Shown: positions 34,493 through 42,281 of the stretch, in pieces | Layout of the letters: each line of letters opens with the position of its first letter | Numbering within the stretch: position 1 is the stretch's first letter | Source: DASUPK01 sp963843085 | GTDB lineage: Bacteria > Actinomycetota > Thermoleophilia > Solirubrobacterales > 70-9 | Assembly: GCA_963843085.1 (NCBI GenBank) | Contig: CAWJJG010000010.1 | Span: 372,001 to 436,000 of the forward strand | DNA length: 64,000 bases | Direction of reading: 5' to 3' | Translations under genes and position numbers: made by a program | Notes under the pieces: generated by a model | What the model saw: only the letters and a program-made list of their open reading frames with translations | Told to the model about the DNA's origin: nothing | The model's database searches: none

Positions 34493-35026
34493 ATGGAGGC
34501 CGGGGTGGAGGAGAGGGAGGGGCTGATGCGCGATTACCTCGCGGCGTGGAACGAGAGGAACGCGGCTCGCATTGCCTCGCTCTTCGCGCCCGATGCCGTC
34601 TACGAGGACCGCGGCGCCGGGACCGTTCTCCACGGTCGAGGCGAGATCGAGGCTCACGCCGCCCGGGTTCACGCCGGCTTCGGGGACCTCGAGTTCGAGC
34701 TGGTGCGCGCCGCGCAGGGCGATGACTTCACGGCCGGGGAGTGGCGCTCCCGGATGACGCACACGGGCAGCTTCGAGGGGCTCGCCCCGACGGGTCGGGT
34801 GGTGGAGAGCGCCGGCGTCGATGTCGCGACCCTGGACGAGGAGGGCCGCATCCGCCACCTGGCCTCCGACTACGACGGAGCCGAGGTCATGCGCGATCTC
34901 GGGCTGTTGCCCGGCCGTGGCTCGCGAGCGGAGCGCGCGCTCGTCCGGGTCTCTTCGGCGCTCAGCTCGGCGCGGCGGCGGGTCGCACCTCGGGGTGGGC
35001 GGCGTACCACTCCAGGGTCCGGCTGA
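34493..35026 (+). CDS. NTF2/SnoaL-like domain protein
   Basis: The 177-residue protein starts with a SnoaL/NTF2-like fold: RDYLAAWNERNAARIASLFAPDAVYEDRG, then the HGRGEIEAHAARVHAGFGDLEFEL segment, ending around residue 130. Members are polyketide cyclases, ester cyclases or ligand-binding pockets. The C-terminal 45 residues are Arg/Ser-rich and overlap the 3' end of the convergent dehydratase gene (34962-35026), so that part may be under constraint from the other strand. Substrate is unknown. Confidence 0.75.
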   Translation: MEAGVEEREGLMRDYLAAWNERNAARIASLFAPDAVYEDRGAGTVLHGRGEIEAHAARVHAGFGDLEFELVRAAQGDDFTAGEWRSRMTHTGSFEGLAPTGRVVESAGVDVATLDEEGRIRHLASDYDGAEVMRDLGLLPGRGSRAERALVRVSSALSSARRRVAPRGGRRTTPGSG

Positions 35027-35936
35027 TCCCGTCGGGGAGCTCGGCCCTGGGCTCCCAGCCGATCCGCTCCCGGATCTTCGTCGAATCGAGGTACTGCAGG
35101 TCGATCTCGCCGCTGGGGTTTCCGCTCCCGCGGTACTCGGGCTCGACCTCGCCGGGTCCGAGCTCGCAGATCAGATCGACGACCTCGCGAACGGCGTGCG
35201 GGCGGCCCCAGCCCGCGTTGAAGGCCTCGCCGCCGATCGCGTCCGAGGAGAGCGCCTCCGCCACCGCGAGATAGGCCGATGCCGCGTCCTCGACGTAGAG
35301 GAAGTCGCGCTTCGGGGAGCCATCGGAGCGAATCACCGGCGGCCGGCCGTCGAGCACGGCGGTGACGGTTTCCGGGATCAGCCGCGAGAAGTTCCGGTCC
35401 CCGCCCCCGTAGAGGTTCGCGAAGCGGGTCACCGCGACCGGCATTCCGTAGGTGTGCCAGTAGCTCCGTGCGATCAGGTCGGTTGCGGCCTTGGAGACGT
35501 CGTAGGGGAAGACGGGCTGCAGCGCCGAATCCTCGGTGTATGGGAGCCGGTCGTGCGGGCCGTAGGCCTTGTCCGAGGAGGCGACGATCGCACGCTCGAC
35601 TCCGGCCTCCCGGCACGCTTCGAGCACGACCCAGGTTCCCTCGATGTTCGTCTCGAACGTGGGGACCGGCGAGTCGTTCGCGTCGCCGACGATGGCCTGG
35701 GCGGCCAGGTGGAAGACCGCATCGATGGAGCGCTCGCGCAGCAGCTCCCGGACGAGCTCGGCGTCGCGGAGATCCCCGGTGACGTCATGGGCATCCGCCG
35801 CCACTCCGACCAGGTCCAGTCCGGTCGGGGTGACCGCCTCCCGGTCCAGGGAGGTGACCTCCGAGCCGTCCTCGAGCAGTGCCTTGACGAGCCAGGAGCC
35901 GGCGAACCCGCGGCCTCCCGTGACGAGCGCCCTCAT
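34962..35936 (-). CDS. CDP-glucose 4,6-dehydratase-like NAD-dependent dehydratase
   Basis: This 324-residue extended SDR has TGGRGFAGSWLV (NAD site), FHLAAQAIV, the catalytic segment ASSDKAYGP and YDVSK, and a RFANLYGGGDRNFSRLIPE part seen in RfbG-like enzymes. It directly follows a glucose-1-phosphate cytidylyltransferase gene with a four-base overlap, which supports CDP-4-keto-6-deoxyglucose production. The substrate is inferred from that pairing. It overlaps the convergent NTF2-like gene by 65 bases. Confidence 0.85.
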   Translation of the reverse strand: MRALVTGGRGFAGSWLVKALLEDGSEVTSLDREAVTPTGLDLVGVAADAHDVTGDLRDAELVRELLRERSIDAVFHLAAQAIVGDANDSPVPTFETNIEGTWVVLEACREAGVERAIVASSDKAYGPHDRLPYTEDSALQPVFPYDVSKAATDLIARSYWHTYGMPVAVTRFANLYGGGDRNFSRLIPETVTAVLDGRPPVIRSDGSPKRDFLYVEDAASAYLAVAEALSSDAIGGEAFNAGWGRPHAVREVVDLICELGPGEVEPEYRGSGNPSGEIDLQYLDSTKIRERIGWEPRAELPDGISRTLEWYAAHPEVRPAAAPS

Positions 35937-36667
35937 CCCGCCGGCTCCTCGGTCCAGACCCGCCAGGGAGGATCGCCGGAGCTCCAGAGGTCGTTCAGGA
36001 GGACCGCGTCCTTGTAGGTGTCCATGCAGTCCCAGAAGCCGTCATGCCGGTACGCGCGCAGGTTGCCCTCCGCCGCCAGCCGCTCGAGGGGCTCGCGCTC
36101 CAGCACGCTGTCGTCCTCGAGGTACTCGAAAACGCCGGGCTCGAAACAGAAGAATCCGCCGTTGACCCAGTGCTCCGCCCGTGGTTTCTCATGGAAGCCG
36201 CTCACCGCCTCGTCCTCGCCGATCTCGGCGACTCCGAACTGGAGCTGCGGCCGGACCACGGTCATCGTCGCGACGGCGTCGCCCCCGCGATGGAACTCGA
36301 CCAGCTCCGAGAGGTCGATGTCCGCGACGCCGTCCGCGTATGTGGCGGAGAAGGGCTCGCCGCCGAGTCGCTCGGCGGCCAGCTTGATCCGCCCGCCGGT
36401 GGGTGTGTCGAGCCCCGTGTCGAGGCACTCCACCTCGACGCTGGCGGGCCAGGCCGCGTCCGCGGCCCACTGCTCGATCAGCTCCCCCTTGTAGCCGGTG
36501 AGCAACAGGAAGCGCGAGAAGCCCTGGCAGCTGTAGATCGAGATCACGTGCCAGAGGATCGGGCGGGCGCCGATCTCCACGAGGGCCTTCGGGATGGACT
36601 CGGTCCGCTCGCGCAACCGGGTGCCGCTTCCTCCGCAGAGGATCACCACTGGATCGAGGGTGGCCAC
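35933..36667 (-). CDS. rfbF: Glucose-1-phosphate cytidylyltransferase-like (RfbF)
   Basis: The 244-residue protein has the nucleotidyltransferase loop VVILCGGSGTRLRERTESIPKALVEIGARPILWHVISIYS, ATYADGVADIDLSELVEFHR and the late FWDCMDTYKD typical of RfbF. It should join CTP and glucose-1-phosphate to give CDP-glucose. The downstream gene (overlap ATGA) is the matching dehydratase. The N-terminal loop differs slightly from the usual GGxGTRLxEET, with RERTES. Activity with another sugar cannot be ruled out. Confidence 0.9.
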   Translation of the reverse strand: MATLDPVVILCGGSGTRLRERTESIPKALVEIGARPILWHVISIYSCQGFSRFLLLTGYKGELIEQWAADAAWPASVEVECLDTGLDTPTGGRIKLAAERLGGEPFSATYADGVADIDLSELVEFHRGGDAVATMTVVRPQLQFGVAEIGEDEAVSGFHEKPRAEHWVNGGFFCFEPGVFEYLEDDSVLEREPLERLAAEGNLRAYRHDGFWDCMDTYKDAVLLNDLWSSGDPPWRVWTEEPAG

Positions 36668-36714
36668 GGCGCGATCCTAGATGCCACCCCGCGATCGGCG
36701 GGTGCGGGTGGGAG

Positions 36715-37419
36715 CTAGTTCGCCTGGGCCGTCGGGCGAATCAGGATCTCGTTGACGTCGACCTGCTCGGGCTGCTCCATCGCCCAGAGCACGGCGCGGG
36801 CGATGTCGTCGTCCTCGAGAGCCCGCTCGGGGCGATTGTCGAAGAACTCCGTGTCGGTCATCCCCGGCTCGATCAGCGTCACCCGGATGCCGTGGTTCTC
36901 ATGCATCTGCCGGAGCTCCTGCCGCAGGGACTCGCCGATCGCTCCGACCGCCCACTTCGTCGCCGAGTAGAGCGAGCCCGGTAGGGCTCGGCGCCCCGCG
37001 ACCGAGCTCGTCAGCAGGTAGTGGCCCGTGCCCGCCTCGAGCAGCGTGGGCATGGTCGCCCGGATCGTCAGCGCGACGCCGAGCACGTTGGTGAGCACCA
37101 TCGACCGCCAGTGCTCGGGGGATTCCTCGAGATAGCCGCGCTTGGCGCCGAAGCCGGCGTTCGCGAAGACCGCGTCGAGGCGCCCGAAGCTCTCGGTCGC
37201 CGCCGACGCGATTCCCTGGCAGTCCTCCCACTCCGTGACGTCGCAGCGAACGGCGATCGCCCGCTCCGGGCCGCCGAGCTCCTGGGCGAGTTCCTCCAGC
37301 CGCTCCTCGCGCCGGGCACCGAGCACGAGCCGGTAACCGGCCTCCGCGGCGCGTCGGGCTGTGCGCGCGCCGATGCCGCTCGAAGCACCCGTGATCAGCA
37401 TCACCCGCCCCTCGTCCAT
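36715..37419 (-). CDS. Short-chain dehydrogenase/reductase
   Basis: Starting at ATG 37417-37419, this 234-residue classical SDR has TGASSGIG (NAD(P) site), a DVTEWED segment, NAG in VFANAGFG, catalytic Ser in LLTSSVAG, YSATK with the Tyr and Lys, and a late PGMTDTEFF. A Lys/Arg near the first strand end (ARREERL) suggests NADP. It resembles YdfG/serine dehydrogenase-like oxidoreductases. The longer frame to 37473 lacks conserved residues. Substrate is unknown. Confidence 0.9.
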   Translation of the reverse strand: MDEGRVMLITGASSGIGARTARRAAEAGYRLVLGARREERLEELAQELGGPERAIAVRCDVTEWEDCQGIASAATESFGRLDAVFANAGFGAKRGYLEESPEHWRSMVLTNVLGVALTIRATMPTLLEAGTGHYLLTSSVAGRRALPGSLYSATKWAVGAIGESLRQELRQMHENHGIRVTLIEPGMTDTEFFDNRPERALEDDDIARAVLWAMEQPEQVDVNEILIRPTAQAN

Positions 37420-37488
37420 CGAGCCATTGTGGCAGTGGATGCGGCTTTCTACGGTCACCCGTGCCGGCGGCACGCCGATACCAAAAAT

Positions 37489-39099
37489 ATGAGGTTTCGA
37501 GCCTCCAATCTGTTCCTACTGTGCGGGATCGTGGTAGCGATCGCGGCAGCGCTGGTGTTCACGGATCGAGCCCAGCGGAACACCGGCAACGAGTCCTACA
37601 GCGAGAACACCGCCAACCAGGCGGTCCAAAACGCCATGTGGCGACTGGTGGAGGGAACCGAGGGGTACGTCAGCTTGGGCCATCCGCGAGCGCTGGGGCA
37701 GTACGAAGGGGCACAGCTCCGGGTCGAGCGATCGGTGACTTCGCTCCGCGACATCGCGAACAGTGGTCAGGAGAAGGCCGCGGTCGATCAGATGGCGAAG
37801 CTGATCCGAGCCCAGCAGTCGCTCGACGCGAGGGCTGTCCACCAGCGCCAGGCAACGGGCCAACCTGGGTCCGTCGCCGATCAGCAGCGCCGAATCTCCG
37901 TCTTCGACCAGGTGATCGCCGCGAACAAGAACCTCTCCACGGTGATCGATGAGGAGCGCCGCAGCGCCCAGACCAGGACCACCCTCGTCTCCCTCGGGGC
38001 GATTGGGGTTCTCGGGCTCCTGATCGTCGCCCTGGGGCTCTCGGCGCGACGTACCGACCGCCGCCGTCGCCGGACCCGGCGCTTCGGCGAGAGTCTGCAG
38101 GCGGCGCGCACGGAGCCCGAGGCCTACCGCCTCGTCCAGGCCCATCTCGAGCGCTCTGTGCCGGGCTCGGATGTCTCGGTGTTCAATCGCAACAACAGCG
38201 CCGACCGGCTCGAGCCGACGACGCCGGTCGACGAGAAGAGTGAGCTGGGCAAGGCGCTCGAGGGCGCCAGGCCGGACGACTGCCTCGCCGTCAGGACCGC
38301 AAAGGTTTCAACCGGCGGAACTGGCGAGGACGACCTGCTGCGCTGCGACATCTGCGGGAAGATCGGCGGACGCTCGCTCTGCGTCCCGGCCATCGTCGGC
38401 GGTGAGGTAATCGGCTCGGTCCTGGTGCGCGGCGAGAAGCGGTTCGCCGACTCCGCTGAGCGGACTGTCGCCGAGAGCGTTGGCGAGGCGGCGCCGGTTG
38501 TCGCCCATCTGCGGAGCCTCGCGATCGCCGAGCGCCGCGCCTCCAGCGACAAGCTCACCGGCCTCCCCAACAAGCGCTCGGCCGACGACACCTTCAAGCA
38601 CATGGTCGCAAACGCGGCCCGCACATCAAAGCCGCTGGCTCTGGTCCTCTTCGACCTCGATCGCTTCAAGCGGATCAACGACACCTACGGCCACCCCAAG
38701 GGCGACGAGGTGCTCGCGGCGATCGGCTCGGCCGTCGGGGCGACGATCCGCGAGAACGACTTCGCGGCCCGCGACGGAGGCGAGGAGTTCATGGTCCTTC
38801 TTCCCGGCGACGACACCAAGGACGGCCGCCTGGTGGCGGAGAAGCTGCGGACCGCGATCGAGACTCTGCGGATCCCGGATCTGGAGCGGGGAATCACAGC
38901 GAGCTTCGGCGTGGCGTCGTTCCCGGAGGACGCCGCGAGCCGCGAGGACCTGCTGCGCAAGGCGGACCGCGCCCTCTATTCCGCCAAGCGGGCGGGCCGC
39001 AACCGGGTCCACACGGCGGCCGATCCCGAGAGCGAGGAGGCCGGCCAGGCCTCGAACGGCGCCGGCGCCACGATGCAGAGCGAGCCGACCCAGGTGTGA
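37489..39099 (+). CDS. Membrane GAF-GGDEF diguanylate cyclase
   Basis: From the ATG at 37489 the protein has 536 residues: an N-terminal membrane helix (about 5-25), an external helical sensor region, a second membrane helix (about 165-187), a GAF-like domain (about 200-345) and a GGDEF domain. The active site is GGEEF (430-434) and the inhibitory I-site RxxD (REND, 421-424) lies five residues ahead. The GAF part has four Cys in the order DDC...RCDIC...SLC, perhaps a metal or redox site. It should make c-di-GMP. The frame is open upstream to 37021 over the divergent SDR. Confidence 0.92.
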   Translation: MRFRASNLFLLCGIVVAIAAALVFTDRAQRNTGNESYSENTANQAVQNAMWRLVEGTEGYVSLGHPRALGQYEGAQLRVERSVTSLRDIANSGQEKAAVDQMAKLIRAQQSLDARAVHQRQATGQPGSVADQQRRISVFDQVIAANKNLSTVIDEERRSAQTRTTLVSLGAIGVLGLLIVALGLSARRTDRRRRRTRRFGESLQAARTEPEAYRLVQAHLERSVPGSDVSVFNRNNSADRLEPTTPVDEKSELGKALEGARPDDCLAVRTAKVSTGGTGEDDLLRCDICGKIGGRSLCVPAIVGGEVIGSVLVRGEKRFADSAERTVAESVGEAAPVVAHLRSLAIAERRASSDKLTGLPNKRSADDTFKHMVANAARTSKPLALVLFDLDRFKRINDTYGHPKGDEVLAAIGSAVGATIRENDFAARDGGEEFMVLLPGDDTKDGRLVAEKLRTAIETLRIPDLERGITASFGVASFPEDAASREDLLRKADRALYSAKRAGRNRVHTAADPESEEAGQASNGAGATMQSEPTQV

Positions 39100-39142
39100 G
39101 CCGAAGCCTTTAAGCGCGGGTTGCGATAATTCGCAGCCGCCC

Positions 39143-39550
39143 GTGGACCCATCTCGAAAGCGCAAGATCAGGCTGGTCGTGGCGCTGTCGGCAGCCGTGC
39201 TGCTGGCGGTCGGCCTCGTCTATACGTCGTTCTCGGCCTCGAGCGAGGCGAAGGAGCCGTCGCAGCTGGTCAACGCCGACCCGAACCAGACCTATGAGCT
39301 GACGGGAGACGTCGTCCCGGGCTCGATCCACCACGCGGGTGACCAGCTCGACTTCCGCATCTCGGACCGTGACGGAACCCATCCGATCCCGGTCGCCTAC
39401 AGCGGCACGGTCCCGGATCCGTTCCGGGACGGGCGCGAGGTGATCGTCACCGGCAAGCTCCATGAAGGCACCTTCGTGGGCGAGCGGGACAGCCTGATCA
39501 CGAAGTGCCCCTCCAAGTTCACCACCACGACGCCGGGGCAGTCGAGCTGA
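39143..39550 (+). CDS. ccmE: Cytochrome c maturation haem chaperone CcmE, cysteine type
   Basis: This 135-residue protein starts at GTG 39143. After one membrane helix (about 10-27) it has the OB-fold pattern YELTGDVVPGSI, IPVAYSGTVPDPFRDGREVIVTGKL. The haem-binding site reads TKCPSKF, with Cys122 in place of the histidine of the HxxxY motif; cysteine-type CxxxY CcmE is known in other bacteria and archaea. Here the last position is Phe. It overlaps the ccmF frame, so the pair is co-translated. Confidence 0.9.
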   Translation: MDPSRKRKIRLVVALSAAVLLAVGLVYTSFSASSEAKEPSQLVNADPNQTYELTGDVVPGSIHHAGDQLDFRISDRDGTHPIPVAYSGTVPDPFRDGREVIVTGKLHEGTFVGERDSLITKCPSKFTTTTPGQSS

Positions 39551-41700
39551 CGATCCTCGGCTCCGCATTGCTGGCCGCGGCGCTGCTCTGCGCGCTCTAC
39601 GCCGCGGGCGCCGGGATCCAGGGCGGCCGCACGGGCGACCGTCGCTGGGTCGACTCAGCGCGCCGCGCGATCTACGCGATGGCGGCCCTGCTGACGACGG
39701 CGGTCGTCATCCTCGAGATCGCCTTCGTCCGAGACGACTTCAGCTTCGCGCTGGTGGCCGATCACTCCTCGACCACCACGCCGACCTTCTACAAGCTGAC
39801 GGCGATGTGGTCGAGCCAGGAGGGCTCGCTGCTGCTCTGGGCGTGGGTGCTCTCCCTCGCCTCGACCGGGGTCCTCTTCATCACCCGCCGCCGCCATCGC
39901 GAGATCGTCCCCTGGGCGACGGCGATCCTGGCGGCGCTCGGCTCCTTCTTCATCGGCCTGATGATCTTCAAGGCGCAGCCCTTCGCTCATCTGAATCCCG
40001 CGCCCGCGGAGGGCGTCGGCCTGACGCCGCTCCTGCGCAACCCCTACATGGCGGTGCACCCCCCGATGCTCTACTCGGGCTACGTGCTCTGGTCGATCCC
40101 GTTCGCGTTCTGCATGGGGGCGCTGATCGCCCGCAAGCTCGACGCCAGCTGGATCCGCACCACCCGAAACTTCGCGCTGGTCGCCTGGACCTTCCTCGGC
40201 ATCGGCCTGCTGCTCGGCTCACGTTGGTCCTATGAGGAGCTCGGCTGGGGCGGCTACTGGGGCTGGGACCCCGTCGAGAACGCCGCGCTGATGCCATGGC
40301 TCGTCGGCACTGCCTTCCTGCACTCGGTGATGGTGCAGGAGAAGCGCGGCATGCTGAAGGTCTGGAACGTCAGCCTGATCTCGGCGACGTTCGTGCTCTG
40401 CCTGCTCGGGACGTTCCTGGTCCGCTCGGGGGTGCTGCAGTCGATCCACGCCTTCGGCGCCTCGACGGTGGGCGGCCCGCTGCTCGTCCTGATCGGGATC
40501 GCCGCGGTGGGCTCAACGATCCTGATCGTGACGCGGCTCGATCAGCTGCGGCCGGAGCGGCGGATCGACTCGCTGGTCTCGCGCGAGTCGATCTTCCTGG
40601 TCAACAACCTGCTGCTGGTCGGCCTGGCGGTCGTGATCTTCTGGGGGACGTTCTTCCCGCTGATCTCGGAGTTCTTCACCGGCGACAAGCACTCGCTGGC
40701 GGCTCCGTGGTTCAACCGCTACGTCACGCCCATCGGCGTGCTGCTCGTGCTGTTCACCGGGCTCGGGCCCCTGTTCGCCTGGGGCCGCCTGAGCGGTGGG
40801 GCCGCGCGGCGGCTGTTGCTCTGGCCCAGCATCGCCGCCGGCGCTGCGATCGTCGTCCTGCTGGCGGTGAGCGATGCCGGGCGTCACCCGTGGGCTCTCT
40901 TCGTATTCGCCTTCGCCGCCTTCACCATCGTCGCCCTGCTCGGCGAGTTCTGGCGGGCCGGCTCGACTCGCCACGCGCTCACCGGCGAGGCGTATCCACG
41001 CGCCCTGGCCACGGCCGTCGGGCGCAACCGGCGCCGCTACGGCGGCTACATCGTCCACGCCGGGATCGCGCTCACGCTGGTCGGGATCGCGGCCTCGTCC
41101 AGCTTCCAGACCAACCGGGACCTGCGCCTGCAGGTGGGCCAGACGGCGAAGGTCGGCGACTACGACATCGCCTACCGAAAGATCAGCGCCGATCCGCGAA
41201 ACGAGAGGATCTCGTTCGCGGCCCAGCTCGACGTGACGCGGAACGGCAAGCACGTAACCACGCTCAACCCGGCGCGGAACTACTACCCGACCATGGATCC
41301 GACGGCGGGGGCGATCGGCCGCTACTTCATGGGGGAGTCGACCAGCGAGGTGGGCCTCCGGACCGGGGCCGGGGGAGACATCTGGACCGCCTTCCAGCCC
41401 GACCTCTCCTCCCTCAACCCGGCGATCATCCGCGGCAACCGGCAGCTGTCCGGCCTGCCGCCCCAGGCCCAGGGTGTCGCGATTCTGGCGCTGGTCCAGC
41501 ACTACCTCGACAACCCGCAGCCGGCCAACTTCCGCGTGATCGTCAACCCGCTCGTCGGCTGGATCTGGATCGGCGCCCTGATCGCCGTCGGCGGGGCCCT
41601 GATGGCCGCCTGGCCCGCCCCCGAATCGAGGCGTCGACTCGAGGCGGCGTACCGCGCCAGGCTCGGCAAGGAGCTGGGGACAGCAAGCCCGCCCTCCTGA
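39505..41700 (+). CDS. ccmF: Cytochrome c haem lyase subunit CcmF
   Basis: The protein has about fifteen membrane helices and the WWD-type haem motif WGGYWGWDPVENAALMPW, along with conserved external histidines such as HSVMVQEKRG and IVHAGIAL. It should join haem to apocytochrome c with CcmH. Length is 731 residues from GTG 39505. A CTG at 39547 overlaps the ccmE stop as CTGA and gives a more usual N terminus (TILGSALLAAALLC), so the true start may be there. It is followed by a CcmI-like gene. Confidence 0.95.
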   Translation: MPLQVHHHDAGAVELTILGSALLAAALLCALYAAGAGIQGGRTGDRRWVDSARRAIYAMAALLTTAVVILEIAFVRDDFSFALVADHSSTTTPTFYKLTAMWSSQEGSLLLWAWVLSLASTGVLFITRRRHREIVPWATAILAALGSFFIGLMIFKAQPFAHLNPAPAEGVGLTPLLRNPYMAVHPPMLYSGYVLWSIPFAFCMGALIARKLDASWIRTTRNFALVAWTFLGIGLLLGSRWSYEELGWGGYWGWDPVENAALMPWLVGTAFLHSVMVQEKRGMLKVWNVSLISATFVLCLLGTFLVRSGVLQSIHAFGASTVGGPLLVLIGIAAVGSTILIVTRLDQLRPERRIDSLVSRESIFLVNNLLLVGLAVVIFWGTFFPLISEFFTGDKHSLAAPWFNRYVTPIGVLLVLFTGLGPLFAWGRLSGGAARRLLLWPSIAAGAAIVVLLAVSDAGRHPWALFVFAFAAFTIVALLGEFWRAGSTRHALTGEAYPRALATAVGRNRRRYGGYIVHAGIALTLVGIAASSSFQTNRDLRLQVGQTAKVGDYDIAYRKISADPRNERISFAAQLDVTRNGKHVTTLNPARNYYPTMDPTAGAIGRYFMGESTSEVGLRTGAGGDIWTAFQPDLSSLNPAIIRGNRQLSGLPPQAQGVAILALVQHYLDNPQPANFRVIVNPLVGWIWIGALIAVGGALMAAWPAPESRRRLEAAYRARLGKELGTASPPS

Positions 41701-41748
41701 GGGGCGGCGGCTTTGGGCGCATCCAGTAGTCCCTAACTTCCCGCGCCC

Positions 41749-42033
41749 ATGGAATTTCTCCTCGCCGTCGCCATCGTCGTGCTGGTCGCATGGTTCGTGA
41801 CCGCGCCGCTGCGCGGGCGCCCTTCCGAGGACACCGCCGATCCCGCCGAGGCCGAGCTCGCCGACCTCGAGGCCCGCAAGGAGGCCAAGTACCGCCAGAT
41901 CCGCGACGCCGAGACCGATCACGCCTCGGGCAAGCTCTCCGACGAGGACTTCAAGCGCCTCGACCGAGAGCTGCGCGGCGAGGCGATCGACATCCTCAAA
42001 AGGCTCGATCGCCTGAGTCCCAAGCGGGACTGA
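41749..42033 (+). CDS. Short CcmI-like cytochrome c biogenesis protein
   Basis: The 94-residue protein has an N-terminal membrane helix (about 3-20) and a helical cytoplasmic region with the pattern DLEARKEAKYRQIRDAETDHASGKLSDEDFKRLDRELR, shared by the N-terminal part of CcmI (LDxDYxxGKLSEEDY-like). The C-terminal TPR domain of longer CcmI proteins is absent. It follows ccmF by 48 bases, so a role in apocytochrome handling is supported by context. It could also be an unrelated small membrane protein. Confidence 0.72.
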   Translation: MEFLLAVAIVVLVAWFVTAPLRGRPSEDTADPAEAELADLEARKEAKYRQIRDAETDHASGKLSDEDFKRLDRELRGEAIDILKRLDRLSPKRD

Positions 42034-42050
42034 TCTCTACACTGCCGCGC

Positions 42051-42275
42051 ATGGCAACCGTGCTCAGCGTGGTCGAGGTCATCATCTCGGTGATCCTGAT
42101 CTTCTTGGTGCTCCTGCACTCCGGCAAGGACGCCGGTCTCTCCGGTGCGTTCGGCATCGGCGGAGGCGGCGGCTCCTTCGGAGGCGGCTCGCTGGTGGAG
42201 CGGAACCTGACCCGGTGGACCATCTTCTTCGGGGTCCTCTGGGCGCTGAACGCGATCATCATCCTGAAGCTCTAG
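42051..42275 (+). CDS. secG: Preprotein translocase subunit SecG
   Basis: This 74-residue protein has two membrane helices (about 4-24 and 56-73) joined by the loop SGKDAGLSGAFGIGGGGGSFGGGS, the glycine-rich cytoplasmic loop that marks SecG. It assists SecYE during protein export. ATG at 42051 lies 17 bases after the CcmI-like gene. The same strand continues with a solute-binding lipoprotein six bases later. Confidence 0.93.
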   Translation: MATVLSVVEVIISVILIFLVLLHSGKDAGLSGAFGIGGGGGSFGGGSLVERNLTRWTIFFGVLWALNAIIILKL

Positions 42276-42281
42276 GGCCGG

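Noticed and set aside
40513..41922. 469-codon minus-strand open frame opposite ccmF
   Set aside because: Antisense to the WWD-domain gene; Asp/Arg/Gln/Gly-rich with no motif.
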